Shown piece after piece: positions 44,801 to 53,283 of a DNA stretch of 64,000 nt. The first letter of the stretch is position 1. Every line of letters starts with the position of its first letter. The stretch spans positions 3,719,001-3,783,000 of the forward strand of contig CM034398.1 in assembly GCA_019925095.2 (NCBI GenBank), written 5' to 3'. This stretch comes from Dendrolimus kikuchii. Its lineage: Eukaryota; Arthropoda; Insecta; Lepidoptera; Lasiocampidae. The notes beneath the pieces are model-generated. The model worked only from the letters and a program-made list of their open reading frames with translations, ran no database searches and was not told where the DNA came from. Made by a program: the position numbers and the translations under genes.

Positions 44801-47800
44801 CTAGAATAACAAAAAGGTCTATTAAATAATAATATAGAGTGTACAAATTAGTTTCATCCGTTTTTGTTTGATCAAAATGCGTTTATTTCACAGCAAAAAC
44901 CTACTGTATACATTAATTACTACTCTTTCCAACTTCTCAGGCAATTTTTTAATTTGATCTCTATTAAGTTTCGTCTTTCTTGGGCCGGCCAAGTTAGGGG
45001 CCAAATTTTAAATTGCTTGCTTATCCGCCAAATTATGCTGCACCCGTAAAATCAATAAGTAATAGGAAGAGCTTTCTCCGGTGTCATGATTTGTCACTTG
45101 AAGCTATATATAATTGAATAATAATAAATTATAAACTTTTAGAATTTTTAAATTATGCTTCTGTTGCACTTTTGTTCCAATTTATCCGTGCAGGAACGGA
45201 GAAAGAATACATTTTCCTGCGGCCGGGCGACCTGTCGTAAGAGACGACAAAACATCCCACAGCCAGGTGGTAGGGCATTTGCCCGACTGGATGGCTACCG
45301 CCCCTGGTCTAAAGTATGTCGCCATAACAACCTTGAGTTGTGTTCCGGCATTAGTGACCAGGTTCCAGTCTCCCTTAAGAGAGCAGCAGCGCCTTTATAG
45401 CATCTTTGGTGTTGCAAATGTCCATAGGCGATGGTAACCGCTTTCCATCAAGTGAGCCGTCTGCCTGTCTGCTGAACTCCTGCAATAAAAAAAAATTAAC
45501 GCAATAAACTAAATTCTCCCGTAAATGCTGATTTATTAACACAAAACTTGACACATTCAACACAGTAAAATAGAGGTGTTGTTTTTAAACACAAAGCTAA
45601 ATAAACTTAATTTTATCGACGAATGTCTAAAATAATGATAAATATAATAAAACCGTGTATTATAAATACTTACTTTATCTACTTCGTTCTGAGTCTCTTG
45701 TGTATCAAGAGTTTTTGGTATTGGTGAAATTACTTCTCTTGATGTTAATCCTTGATGTTTTAAGGAAGCTCCAGCTGCGTCTGTGTGGGTTAATTTTTTT
45801 CGCTTCGGCTCGGGTTCACCAAGATTAATTTTTAATTTACTTTGAAGTGTTGGTAATTCTTGGGTAACATGATGAAAAAAGAATACTTATATAAACATTT
45901 AAAGTCCATAATAAAGAATTTTCTATCTATTTAGATATAGTTTACTAGGTCTCTACCTATGAAATTGCCGTTTTTTATTAAATAAGTTAACATATATTTT
46001 TCCTATATTTTTTATTTAAATTAATCAAAGTAATCACCCGTGTAATCGATGTTTCATTGCCAACGCAGTGGCAGTTTACCGATGCCCTTTTATAAGAAAT
46101 CAACTGGACGGATGACAACAAATTCTTCAAAGGCATTTTATTCTGCCTCTCGGATATTGAATTCCCAAAAAAGTTATGCAAATTCTGAAAAAAGTAGAAG
46201 TCTGTAGGCGCAAGGTCAGGTGAGTACGGGAGATGACAGAGAGCTTCCAACTCCAGCTCTTGTAGCTTGGAGAGTGTCTGCTCTGCAGCATGAAGTCACG
46301 CGTTGTCGTCCAAGAGCAGCGGAAACGAGCGATTGACAAAAGCGGGTTGAAGACGTGCGAGCTTATCCATCATTGTGTTCAGTTCTTCACAGTACACATC
46401 TGCAGTAATGCTCATCCCGTTTGGTAAGAAGCTGTGATGAATCACACCGGCACTAGACCACCCAACAGTGACCATCAATTTTACTAGGGGTAACTTTTAT
46501 TTTAGGGCATTGTTTAGGTGGTGAACCACGATCCAACCAACTTGTTGAACGCTTGCGATTGTCAAACAATATCCATTTTTTATCGTAGATAACAATTCTG
46601 TTTAAAATTCCTTCCTTTATGTGCCTGTTGAGCATTGCAAGGCATGTTCCGACACGTACTTTGTGCTGACGATCACTGAGCAACTTTCAACGTTAGCGTC
46701 AAAACAATATCGGTTCATTTGCGTCAAATTGGCAAGGTAAACAAACTTAACAAATGGGTGCCCCACGAACTCAATGACCGCCAGCACAAAGCACTCGTCG
46801 AGAAGTTCCTTGCACTGCTCAATAGCCACACAAACGAAGGAATTTTAAACCGCATTGTTACCTACGACGAAAAATGGATTGAAAATTTGTTGTAACCTGC
46901 TTCACCACCTAAACAATGCCCTAAAATAAAAGTTACCCCTAGTAAAATTGATGTCACTGTTGGGTGGTCTAGTGCCGGTGTGACTCATCACAGCTTCTTA
47001 CCAAACGGGATGAGCATTACTGCAGACGTGTACTGTGAAGAACTGAACACAATGATGGATAAGCTCGCACGTCTCCAACCCGCTTTGGTCAATCGCTCGT
47101 TTCCGCTGCTCCTGGACGACAACGCGTGACTTCATGCTGCACAGCAGATACTCTCCAAGCTACAAGAGCTAGAGTTGGAAGCTCTCCGTCATCTGCCGTA
47201 CTCACCTGACCTTGCGCCTACAGACTTCTACTTTTTGCAGAATTTGGATAACTTCTTGGCGAGAACAAAATTCAATACCATAGAGGCAGTACAAAATGCC
47301 TTTGAAGAATTTGTTGTTGTTCCCGTTCAGCTAATTTATTCAATCAATAAACTGCCACTGCGTTGGCAAAGGTGCATCGATTGCATGGGTAATTACTTTC
47401 ATTAATATCGATAAAAAATATATAAAAAAATACGTTAACTTATTTAATAAAAAAAAAGGTATTTTCACGGGTAAAGACCTAATATTATTTTTATAACATA
47501 ATTAACATTCATAATAATATGAATGATTTTCAACAATATAAGGAGGTTCAGAATTTCTACATTAGACATCGTAGTGGAAGATTGTTACTACCGTCTTTTA
47601 CACTACAAAAGGTATTGTCCTCGTTCCTGGGGGTAAGTTGACTTGTTGGTTGGAATGACAAAAGTATGCATAGTAGCTAGCTCCAGATCTTTATTCTACT
47701 TTCTGTGTTTGTATCAGTTAAACTAATTTATGCAGATGTTGTACTATTTATCTACTAATAATAGGTCTTTACCGATGAAATTGACGTTCTGCAGTACTGG

Positions 47801-50800
47801 TCATTTCAAATCAAAATAATTTTTGTTTCACTAAGAATTCTAATTTTAAATTAATTTTATTTTAAACACACGGGATTCTTTTTTTATGAAAGCCATTGAC
47901 TACTGAAAATAATATTATAATTATCGAGATATTTTAACTACTAAAACAATCGACTTAATTCGTCATCTCACATCGCTACTGCTAACAATGTATGTCGATC
48001 ACACACTTCGCTCTCACTGCCATCCATCCTCTGTCACCCGTCGACCATAAGGCTGTTACATATCATCTTTCCGCTTTATAGAAACAGATAGCTGCTCAGT
48101 AGATAAGTTTTTTATATAAAATATTACTGCGCACACTTGTGCATTTAACCTGGAAAAGCCATTAAGTTCAGCACTGATTATGCATATTATAATAATAATT
48201 ATTATACCATTAGCTGTAGCTTCTGCTGCAACATTATTAATGTAACTTGTAACTTCACTGTACGAATCTGTAATAATAAATTTCTAATAATTTTCTAGTG
48301 TAACAGAGTATCGAATACAGACATATTCGGTGAACCTTAAAGGATTCAGAGTAAGTGAAAGAAAATACTAGAAGTCCATCACCTTCCTAATGCTGGGTTC
48401 GGAAGTTCTCCTTTTTTGAGGAATGGACGAAACATCACGCCCCACTTAGTAAAGTTTTATTTCATTTGGTCAGAAAAATTGCCTGAGCTGTACTTGTTTC
48501 TGGGCCCAAATTCGAACCCACGTCATTGGGATGAGAGGTACTTGTGTAAGCTCCTAAGCTATCCAAACTGCAATCTATTTGGTTGGCAACTAAATTAAGT
48601 TAGTTATTATTGCTCACGCCGTTTTCTTTATGTTAAAATCAGCATGTCACAAAACTTTTTTGATATAATGTTTTAAACCATTCGAAAGATGTTTTTTTAT
48701 TTATTTTTTATTGCAGCAGTTCAGCAGACAGGCAGACGGCACACTTGATGGAAAGCGGTTACCATCGCCTATCGACATTTGCAACACCAAAGGTGCTACA
48801 AATGCGCTGCTGCTCTCTTAAAGAAGACTGGAACCTGGTCACTAATGCCGGAACAGAACTCAAGATTGTTATGGCGACACGCTTTAGACTAGGGGTAGTA
48901 GCCATCCAGTCGGGCAAATGTCCTACCACCTGGCTGTGGGTTGTTTTGTCGCCTCTTACGACAGGCCGTCTGGCCGCAGGGAATTGTATTCTTTCTCCGT
49001 TCCTGCACGGATAAAATGTTAGGGAACGTGCACGATGAAGGCACTGCCAACTGGTGGCGCAAATCCGTATCTTTATCGCAAACGACACTAGTACATTGAT
49101 ACTTCTCATTATAAAATAATGACATTAAATCTAAGCGAAATGTGTTATGGCATTTCTGGATGGTCGAACAATTCAAAGAAAAATAAGTCAAATGTAAAAT
49201 TATATATATATACACAATAAAACTACGTTTTAACGGTTTTAAGCGCGGTAATTTTATTTGATTTTGGTTTTTCCGACGTTTCGGCCACTTTTCAGTGGCC
49301 GTGATCACGGAAGACAAAGATGTCAAGTGTCAACGAGTATTGTTAAAGTTTTATTTAGCCTACCGCCAACTTATTAATTTTAATTATTTAATTTTTAATT
49401 TTGTTTATGGTTATTATTTAATCTATGAGAGCCTAATCTAATTTACTACCGCTTCGCAACATGTTATGGCTTGAAGAGAAGAAGCGGCGCAAGAAACTCT
49501 TCAGCAAACATGCCTAGCTCTAATAATTTTATATAATATTAAAATGGGTGGAAGGAAAAATAAAAGTAATTATCAGTCAAGTTGGTTTGTGTTCCGTTGT
49601 ACGCAGAAAGAGCTCACAGTGTCTTGAGGTCTGGCAGCTGGTTTTTGCTGGGTTTGGGTCTTAATAGTTTTAATAATTGGATCCCAAACAGGTGGTAATT
49701 TATTTATCATAACAAAAAAGAAATAAGTTACAATTGGTCGATTTATACATAATATTGGACACCTCTAGGGTTTATAATAATACTATGGTTAACACAGTGT
49801 TGCATGATAAGTACATTTTTAGTTTAATGTTTTTAGGCGAAATACTGTTCCTAAGATCAAGAGGTTATTCATTTAGTAGGCGCGGGGTTGTGTTTGCCGT
49901 ATTTATTGTTAGCTCGACTTGCAAGTAACCGGTTTTGCGCAATGGCCTGCGTATATACAGGTGCTGAATTTCTCTTTTTAGATTTTGGTTAAAAATTGCT
50001 GCCTGGGTAACATTCTTTTGATCTGCTTATCTATTGGTATTATTTTACAGTACGTAAAGAGACGAATTTCGTCGTTACAGTATTTATTTTTTATATTATG
50101 TGGAACTCATTTCTTAACTATTTTTAATTGGAGTTCATACATTTTATTAATATTTGTTTTATATGTACGTATGTAAGTATCACTTTCAAAAATATTTAGA
50201 AATTACTAATAATGTGAACTCGAATTTATGATATTGTGACAATCGAAATTATTTTAAAAATTAAACTAAACTATAAAATAGAAATCTAAAATTAAATAAA
50301 AAAGGAGAGCAAAATTATAGATAAAATATTGGTCCCAAACCACTGTCACTTACCGAGAACGTTCCTAAAAGGCTGGCGGCGTTACCACGCTGAATAGCAA
50401 TGCTTACCTTTTGAGCAAAATAGACGCCAGCCTTTTGGTCGCGTGAGAGGTCTACTGAGCGCTCGGCAACATCTCGATAAAGTTTTAGAGCCAATATGTT
50501 ATTAACCTAATAATGTTATTTGTAAAAAATAGCTAAACATTCTAAGTAGTACCTACTATTCAATACAAACAAGTATGTATGTAAATATAACCTCAATTTT
50601 GTTTCAGTAATATAGACTATTAAATATATCATATTGGCATGAAAAACGAGTTCAGAAAACACTTTACAGTTATTTCGACATCATAAACGTTAGAAATCTT
50701 AGTTTAGGCTAGAATTTAGCCAGCTATTACTGCATTTTCATGATTCCTATCTGTTTCTTCAACTTCTATTCTAGCCACGCTGAAGATCATTATTAATCGA

Positions 50801-52241
50801 CTGGAACCTAATTTATTAAGTTTTATAATTTTAATCATAATAAAAACGATTTAAGTATAATGTAAACATTGACGCTTGCGTATGGAAGCGAGAGTTGGGT
50901 ATGGAAGAGAGAGCATGAAAGTAGACTAAACGCGGTCGAGATGCGAGCACTGCGCAAAATCTGCGGAGTGACGCTCGCGGACCGCGTTCGTAATACCGAA
51001 GTAAGAAAGAGAGTTGGTCTGAAAGAGAGTGTCGGGGTGAAGGTAAGGAAAGGAATGCTCCGGTGGTTCGGGCATGTGGAAAGAATGCATGATGAAAGAA
51101 TGACTAAACAGATATACAATGCAAAAGTGGATGGATGCAGAAGTCGTGGAAGGCCACGACACACCTTCCATGATCAAATCGATCGTGTACTAGCGGAGGG
51201 TGATGTCAGGAGCCTTAAGAACAGACGAGTGCGCATGACAAGAGTTATGAATGTCAAAGAAGCAAGTGAGGTGTGTAAGAATAGGCCTAAATGGCGCTCT
51301 GTTGTTCGTGCCTACCCCGCAAGGGAACTGGCGTGAAGTTATGTATGTATGTATGTATGTAAACATTGACGGCAATACGATGGCAGATCTAAAAAGCTTC
51401 TTTTTTAAACCGCACTGTGGCTCTCGTGTCGATTTGTGCTGCCATCTATAGTTCGTGCACGTTCCCTTTTGTTTCTTTGTTTCAGTCAAATTATATTAAT
51501 ATTCCGAGCAATTTCAATTTGAAAAAATGTCCATTTTCGTCTCCACCTACCTTTTAATTTTAATGATCTAAGGCCACAAAATCTGCTCACAAAACTTAGG
51601 CTTTGCATGAAGAGGCTATCATTGCGGAAATTATTGCTTCTTATTGTTAAACTAACTTCAAAAATGAAAATTTTCATCTCAGAATTGGAGAAGAAAATTA
51701 AAAATTCTACTAGAACTTTATTAAACTAATAGTTGTTGGTACTCTCTTTAAATATGTCGTAACAAGGTTTTTTTATTGCAGGAGTTCAGCAGACACGCAG
51801 ACGGCCCTCTTGATGGAAAGCGGTTACCATCGCCTATGGAAATTTGCAACACCAAAGGTTCTACAATGCGCTGCTGCTCTCTTAAGGGTGACTGGAACCT
51901 GGTCACTAATGCACACAACTCAACTGACTGTGGGTTGCTTTTTGATAACCTTGGGAAGTAATGATCAATGTTACTGACTATACTGAAAGATAAAAAAAAT
52001 CAAACTTACCACTAGTATATCTTACACAGCCCGTAAAAGTGTTCCAACTAGTTAAAAATGGTGTCTTCTTTTTAATAAGTTCGTTTGTTAGTGATTTGTC
52101 TTGAATGGGATATTTAAAAGCAATACGATTGTTAGGCGGATTTCGCTCGACTGTCCAAGTTGATGGTACGCAAATGAGTTTCTGAAATTTATCCTTCGGT
52201 GGACCAAGAACTTCTACCGCGTAGAGCTTATCCTTTTGGTC
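34271..52241 (-). CDS. BEN-domain-like nuclear protein gene, four exons, 5' partial
   Basis: Four minus-strand exons (52010-52241, 45674-45858, 44589-44616, 34271-35874) splice with compatible phases into one open frame of about 682 residues ending at TGA 34271-34273. Donors are GTAAGTTTG, GTAAGTA and GTGAGTAA; acceptors are AAAG, CCCAAG, TTTTTACAG and ATTACAG. The product has a compact hydrophobic N-terminal block, a basic NLS-like patch (EPKRKK), a long polar and acidic middle, and a C-terminal ~120-residue region resembling a BEN domain (GVYVDKGEL, LVRLIFSD, CSVTEYN, ALDQHARS). BEN domains bind DNA or chromatin proteins, so a nuclear regulatory role is inferred. The introns are filled with transposons (mariner pair, SINE-A, CR1, Penelope). 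I found no initiator exon; it may lie beyond the right edge. The structure rests on frame and splice logic only, with no transcript evidence. Confidence 0.75.
35964..36130 (-). mobile_element. Helitron 3'-end fragment
   Basis: ACTAGCTGTGTTTGCCACACC is a reversed Helitron end. The extent to the right is uncertain. Confidence 0.4.
36131..36505. other. No gene seen
   Basis: Within the intron. A piece TTTTCTTAAGTTTTCGCGACTAG at 36455-36477 matches the outer end of the Penelope-type repeats, so a small relic sits here. Confidence 0.4.
36837..36990 (-). pseudogene. CR1-like ORF2 C-terminal end
   Basis: Encodes FFNNSFTVKAVQLWNSL and PVAVRQAKSLITFKNLV and stops at TAA 36837-36839. This is the typical WNSLP-type end of CR1/Jockey ORF2 and the missing continuation of the RT fragment that breaks at 38968. 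Confidence 0.8.
37004..38954 (-). mobile_element. Penelope-like element with 13-bp target duplication
   Basis: A 1951-bp insertion between GTAATAAGTCTAT at 36991-37003 and the same 13 bases at 38955-38967. The termini are inverted relatives: AATAAAACTACGTTTTAACG at the left and its reverse at about 38900-38925. The left (3') terminal part includes the hairpin GGCCACTGAAAAGTGGCC next to GAAACGTCGG. The 5' third of the coding region is missing. Most of a Penelope ORF with RT and GIY-YIG remains. Confidence 0.92.
37363..38877 (-). CDS. Penelope-like RT/GIY-YIG endonuclease, N-terminally truncated
   Basis: An open frame of about 504 codons ends at TGA 37363-37365. RT motifs in order: YGLPKIHK, SFDVQSLFTSLP (first catalytic Asp), MGSPVSPVVADIFM, YVDDTF (catalytic Asp pair) and LAFLDVLI. 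A GIY-YIG nuclease follows: AGVYKLDCECG, LSYIGQTKRS, RVKEHIADM and SAISEHTLD. This combination is diagnostic of Penelope-like elements, which copy RNA at target or chromosome ends. Full Penelope ORFs are longer (roughly 700-850 residues), so the N-terminus is lost at the junction with the terminal repeat at about 38877. There is no internal stop, suggesting a young copy, but it lacks a start and is not expected to be functional. Confidence 0.93.
   Translation of the reverse strand, partial: FDKHSEKLSLDVSALTPSCAKAPKLYGLPKIHKNNIPLRPIVSQLDSPTYRLAQHLAKTLNNLRGNTPYHVKDSFDFISAIENLTLAEDEVLVSFDVQSLFTSLPVEDCIEIVKRKLIDNNMPEEYADLLKHCLTSGYFVWDYGFYDQINGVAMGSPVSPVVADIFMEDFEQKALDTAPAKPKMYKRYVDDTFAVLPNDKVSAFLDHLNSISSNIKFTMELEANNKLAFLDVLILRNPDNTLGHTVYRKPTHTDKYLNGSSHHHPSQLATVGKSLFQRARKICDENHIAGELQHVKRVLQRNQLKTPHQRHKGPKPPSVERCPATLPYIKGVTDRIGHILRRASIKTYFKPQKKITQFLRPVKCNIPLQDAGVYKLDCECGLSYIGQTKRSIKTRVKEHIADMKHTRSTKSAISEHTLDKPNHYIRFDNPQILAKENRFIPRMMREAIEIKKHPNFNREDGWQVPPVWDPIIKTIKTQTQQKPAARLQDTVSSFCVQRNTNQLD
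38968..40520 (-). pseudogene. CR1-like ORF2 reverse transcriptase
   Basis: Two overlapping frames. The first (40520-39759) has AVGSDSISRNMILP, FSQFRPISVLPILSKVLERL, NPHQSGFRPGHDTT and LLDFSSAFNNVDFEVLL. The second (39805-38968) has AGVPQGGVLSPLLFAVFI, YHLYANDLQIYTQ, NPKKTQ and VKNLGVIFDSEL, with a palm/thumb-like end. A frameshift joins them at about 39780. The usual YADD is YAND, so a catalytic Asp is lost. It continues beyond the Penelope insertion at 36990. Confidence 0.9.
40597..41747 (-). pseudogene. CR1-like ORF2 endonuclease and linker
   Basis: The APE-type endonuclease begins in frame 41747-41133 (FNVAHINAQSIPAHF, VSESWLKP, LIRNDCIGTGGGGVAIYL). It shifts frame near 41170 and continues at 41202-40843 (IIMGDFNTCLL, LLELIMVSS, SYHDMIFLSY). 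An in-frame stop before 40842 separates the linker (HLPAPWLNDDIKSQM). Start ATG 41745-41747; an acidic Ser-rich leader (SFSDSDSDFHSCLSSSDSS) precedes the nuclease. Confidence 0.85.
41748..42233. other. LINE ORF1-ORF2 spacer
   Basis: A-rich sequence between the two LINE frames, without other features. Confidence 0.5.
42234..42551 (-). pseudogene. CR1-like ORF1, C-terminal part
   Basis: Encodes WFAKTKLKGAGVTMSEFLA, RQRLGVKNCWTREGTIYVL and a basic tail. The KTKL-G-G-V-ISE-L and CWT-G-I pattern is typical of the C-terminal domain of LINE ORF1 proteins related to the baculovirus FP protein. The N-terminus is missing at about 42555, where the element is truncated. Confidence 0.75.
42715..43290 (-). 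mobile_element. Penelope-like 3' end, interrupted by SINE-A
   Basis: Starts with TTCGCGACTAGCATACATAA and AAAACTACGTTTTAACG. It is broken after TTTTCAGCCACTTG by SINE-A (42822-43134) and resumes with GCAGCCGTGATTACGGAAG through CGCCAACTTG. More diverged than the copy at 37004. Confidence 0.8.
42822..43134 (+). mobile_element. SINE-A copy, nested in Penelope repeat
   Basis: Nearly full length, TATCCGTGCAGGAACGGAGA to CTCACGCAATAAATAAATAAA. Confidence 0.9.
43291..43937. other. No gene; old SINE-A relic at 43346-43436
   Basis: GACAAACAGGCAGACGGCCC and GTGATTACCGTCCGTTTGC are a diverged minus-strand SINE-A. The remainder is unrecognised. Confidence 0.45.
43938..44409 (+). mobile_element. Solo LTR, complete, 472 bp
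   Basis: TGTTACGACCGAGG...CTGCAACTCGTAACA flanked by GTAT (43934-43937 and 44410-44413). TATA-like GTATAAAGCAAT at about 44162; TAATAAATTCT block at about 44350. This copy gives the clearest ends for the family. The superfamily is not fixed without an internal region; a 4-bp duplication fits Ty3/gypsy-type elements. Confidence 0.9.
44589..44616 (-). CDS. BEN-like gene, 28-nt microexon
   Basis: A 28-nt exon between TTTGATTTTTACAG and GTGAGTAATC encodes IGATVQYVS plus one nucleotide. It enters in phase 0 and leaves in phase 1, exactly what is needed to connect the exon ending at 45674 to the one beginning at 35874; those two cannot join directly without a frameshift. The alternative donor GTGAGTG seven nucleotides earlier would give a 21-nt phase-0 exon and break the frame downstream. 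It lies just to the right of a solo LTR (43938-44409). Confidence 0.6.
44617..45181. other. Intron sequence, no feature
   Basis: Between the microexon and a SINE-A copy. The open frame at 44864-45049 shows no conserved features. Confidence 0.4.
45182..45494 (+). mobile_element. SINE-A copy, full-length
   Basis: TATCCGTGCAGGAACGGAGA to CTCCTGCAAT plus A run; well conserved. Confidence 0.92.
45674..45858 (-). CDS. BEN-like gene, exon 2 of those visible
   Basis: This 185-nt exon begins with AA, which completes a split GAA codon, and then encodes 61 residues from LPTLQSKLKI to TQNEVDK. It ends in phase 0 at a strong donor, AAA|GTAAGTA. The stretch GEPEPKRKKLTH carries a classical monopartite NLS-like cluster (PKRKK). 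The acceptor CCCAAG|AATTACC is non-optimal (A before AG) but follows a T-rich tract and keeps the phase with exon 1. The sequence is rich in S, T, P and K, as in a linker. The exon lies between a SINE-A copy (45182-45494) and the inverted mariner pair (45946-47482). Confidence 0.7.
45946..46680 (-). pseudogene. Mariner transposase relic, left arm of inverted pair
   Basis: Minus-strand pieces: GILNRIVIYDKKWILFDNRK, GSPPKQCPKIKVTPSKID, VGWSSAGVIHHSFLPNGM, FPLLLDDNA-stop-LHAA and LPYSPDLAPTDFYFF. These are the mariner D,D34D landmarks, though the first shows DKKW instead of DEKW. At least two frameshifts and a TGA after DDNA are present. The N-terminal helix-turn-helix is missing. The outer end has TAGGTCTCTACCTATGAAATT, a mariner-type terminal repeat. 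Confidence 0.88.
46681..47482 (+). pseudogene. Mariner transposase relic, right arm of inverted pair
   Basis: Plus-strand pieces: SKQYRFICVKLARVNKLNKW, VPHELNDRQHKALVEKF, IVTYDEKWI, then a deletion of the next ~15 residues and a stop, then VTVGWSSAGVTHHSFLPNG, FPLLLDDNA-stop-LHAA and LPYSPDLAPTDFYF. Ends with ACGGGTAAAGACCTAA, the inverse of the left terminus. Retains slightly more of the N-terminal side than the left arm. The two arms look about 97% identical where both exist. Confidence 0.88.
47483..48364. other. No gene; single mariner-like TIR at about 47763
   Basis: TAGGTCTTTACCGATGAAATTG at 47763 matches the mariner end. A poorly related sequence follows, so it is a third, mostly deleted element. 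Confidence 0.45.
48365..48575 (-). mobile_element. tRNA-derived SINE
   Basis: The minus strand reads TTGGATAGCTTAGGAGCTTA (A-box-like) and ACGTGGGTTCGAATTTGGGC (B box) in the spacing of a tRNA head, followed by an unrelated body. It is not a functional tRNA. Confidence 0.6.
48692..49013 (-). mobile_element. SINE-A copy, full-length
   Basis: Begins with the reversed A tail TTTTTTATTTATTTTTTATTG and ends GTTCCTGCACGGATA. Confidence 0.92.
49214..49698 (-). mobile_element. Penelope-like 3' end, 5'-truncated, young
   Basis: About 485 bases nearly identical to 37007-37491, with about four substitutions noticed. It includes the hairpin terminus, the 3' UTR and the last ~40 codons (to PPVWDPI). The break falls in the coding region at 49698. 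No duplication was identified. Confidence 0.9.
49699..50859. other. No gene seen
   Basis: Intron sequence, AT-rich. The block at 50246-50345 repeats 26640-26760 (AAATTAAACTAAACTATAAA... and ATTATAGATAAAATATTGG), so it is a dispersed repeat of unknown type. Confidence 0.4.
50246..50345. repeat. Dispersed repeat shared with 26640-26760
   Basis: Both places read GGAGAGCAAAATTATAGATA and GGTCCCAAACCACTGTCA. A further diverged relative lies near 20380-20500 (CTCCAAATCGCTGTCGGCAG). The type is unknown. Confidence 0.6.
50875..51356 (+). mobile_element. RTE-like 3' end, 482 bp
   Basis: Flanked by ATGTAAACATTGACG (50860-50874 and 51357-51371). Encodes LAYGSESWVWKREHESRLNA, MRALRKICGVTLADRVRN, KGMLRWFGHVERMHDERM, GRPRHTFHDQIDRVLAEGD, WRSVVRAYPARELA and a stop, then GAAGTTATG(TATG)n. 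This is one of the longest intact C-terminal reading frames (155 codons from 50869). The YGSE-W and LRWFGHV motifs fit RTE-type RT C-termini. Confidence 0.93.
51372..51767. other. No gene seen
   Basis: Intron sequence. Confidence 0.4.
51768..51937 (-). mobile_element. SINE-A copy with internal deletion
   Basis: The 3' half is normal (TTGCAGGAGTTCAGCAGAC); then ACTAATGCACACAACTCAA joins directly to CTGTGGGTTGCTTT. About 100 bases and the 5' end are lost. Confidence 0.8.
52010..52241 (-). CDS. BEN-like gene, exon 1 of those visible
   Basis: This 232-nt exon encodes 77 residues (DQKDKLYAVEVLGPP... to ...GCVRYTS) and leaves one nucleotide for the next exon (phase 1). The donor reads AGTG|GTAAGTTTG. 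The acceptor is a weak AAAG|GACC just inside an upstream in-frame stop, so the frame must come from splicing and not from a local ATG. The block YAVEVLGPP, then VPSTWTVER, then IAFKYP looks like a small conserved domain of alternating hydrophobic strands. I do not recognise the family with certainty. A slightly shorter start after CAAAAG is possible. The exon lies between a SINE-A fragment (51768-51937) and an RTE fragment (about 52424 onward), and it has no stop or frameshift, unlike its surroundings. Confidence 0.7.
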
Positions 52242-52324
52242 CTTTATGGGTGGAAAACATTAAATTAGAAATGAAGAAGAAAGACGTTTAAGGGAAGGAA
52301 TCCCTAAATTATTCTACACGGATT

Positions 52325-52425
52325 CAGAAATTCAATACGACGGCCTCTGTATTTGAGCGGGCTAAACCTTTGCCGACCTACCTCACTGCAACGCAGAGGC
52401 TCCGGGTTCGATTGCTGGCATAGTA
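52325..52425 (+). repeat. tRNA-like fragment
   Basis: GAGGCTCCGGGTTCGATTGC carries a B-box-like GGTTCGATT. An A-box cannot be placed with certainty. It is joined to an RTE fragment on the right. Confidence 0.3.
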
Positions 52426-52429
52426 AATT

Positions 52430-53150
52430 TCGGAAACGTATAAGAGAAGAAATCAGAACGAATGCAAGGATAATGGTCGATGATGTTATGCTGGAGCAAG
52501 TGAGTGAGTTTGTATATCTTGGATGTGCTTTTAGCAGGGATGGAAAGTACACCGCTGATATAGGAAGAAGAGTGAATTTGGGGAATAGTGTGAATGGAGC
52601 GTTAGGTTAACTTCTAGGCGCTAAGAACCTCAGCCAGAAGGCCCAGCTTGCCATACACAACGCAGTGCTACGGTCACGTATGGAAGCGAGAGTTGGGTAT
52701 GGAAGAGAGAGTATGAAAGTAGAGTATACGCGGTCGAGATGCGAGCACTGCGCAAAATCTGCGAAGTGACGCTCGCGGACTGCTTTCGTAATACCGAAGT
52801 AAGAAAGAGAGTTGGTCTGAAAGAGAGTGTCAGGGTGAAGGTAAGGAAAGGAATGCTCCGGTGGTTCGGGCATGTGGAAAGAATGCATGATGAAAGAATG
52901 ACTAAACAGATATACAATGCAAAAGTGGATGGATGCAGAAGTCGTGGAAGGCCACGACACACCTTCCATGATCAAATTGATCGTGTACTAGCAGAAGGTG
53001 ATGTCAGGAGCCTTAAGAACAGACGAGCGTGCATGACAAGGGTTATGAATGTGAAAGAAGCAAGTGAGGTGTGTAAGAATAAGCCTAAATGGCGCTCTGT
53101 TGTTCGTGCCTACCCCGCAAGGGAACTGGCGTGAAGTTATATATGTGTGT
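52430..53150 (+). mobile_element. RTE-like 3' end, longest copy
   Basis: Encodes NARIMVDDVMLEQVSEFVYL, GCAFSRDGKYTADIGRRV, NSVNGALG, a frameshift, GAKNLSQKAQLAIHNAVL, another frameshift, then MRALRKICEVTLADCFRNTE through YPARELA and stop. The tail GAAGTTATATATGTGTGTATG is decayed. It extends about 230 bases further 5' than 50875-51356. Confidence 0.9.
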
Positions 53151-53283
53151 ATGTATGTATTTTCTCCGTTATTTACTATGGTCTGGGTGTCTGAGATCGG
53201 CCCCAGAGTAAGTACGTTGTATATTACCCATAACACAAGCGTAACTTGCTTAATTTGGGGATATACCATATGCGTGTTTGTCT

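Noticed and set aside
46617..46829. 70-codon minus-strand frame at the mariner centre
   Set aside because: It reads across the junction of the inverted pair, antisense to the right arm.
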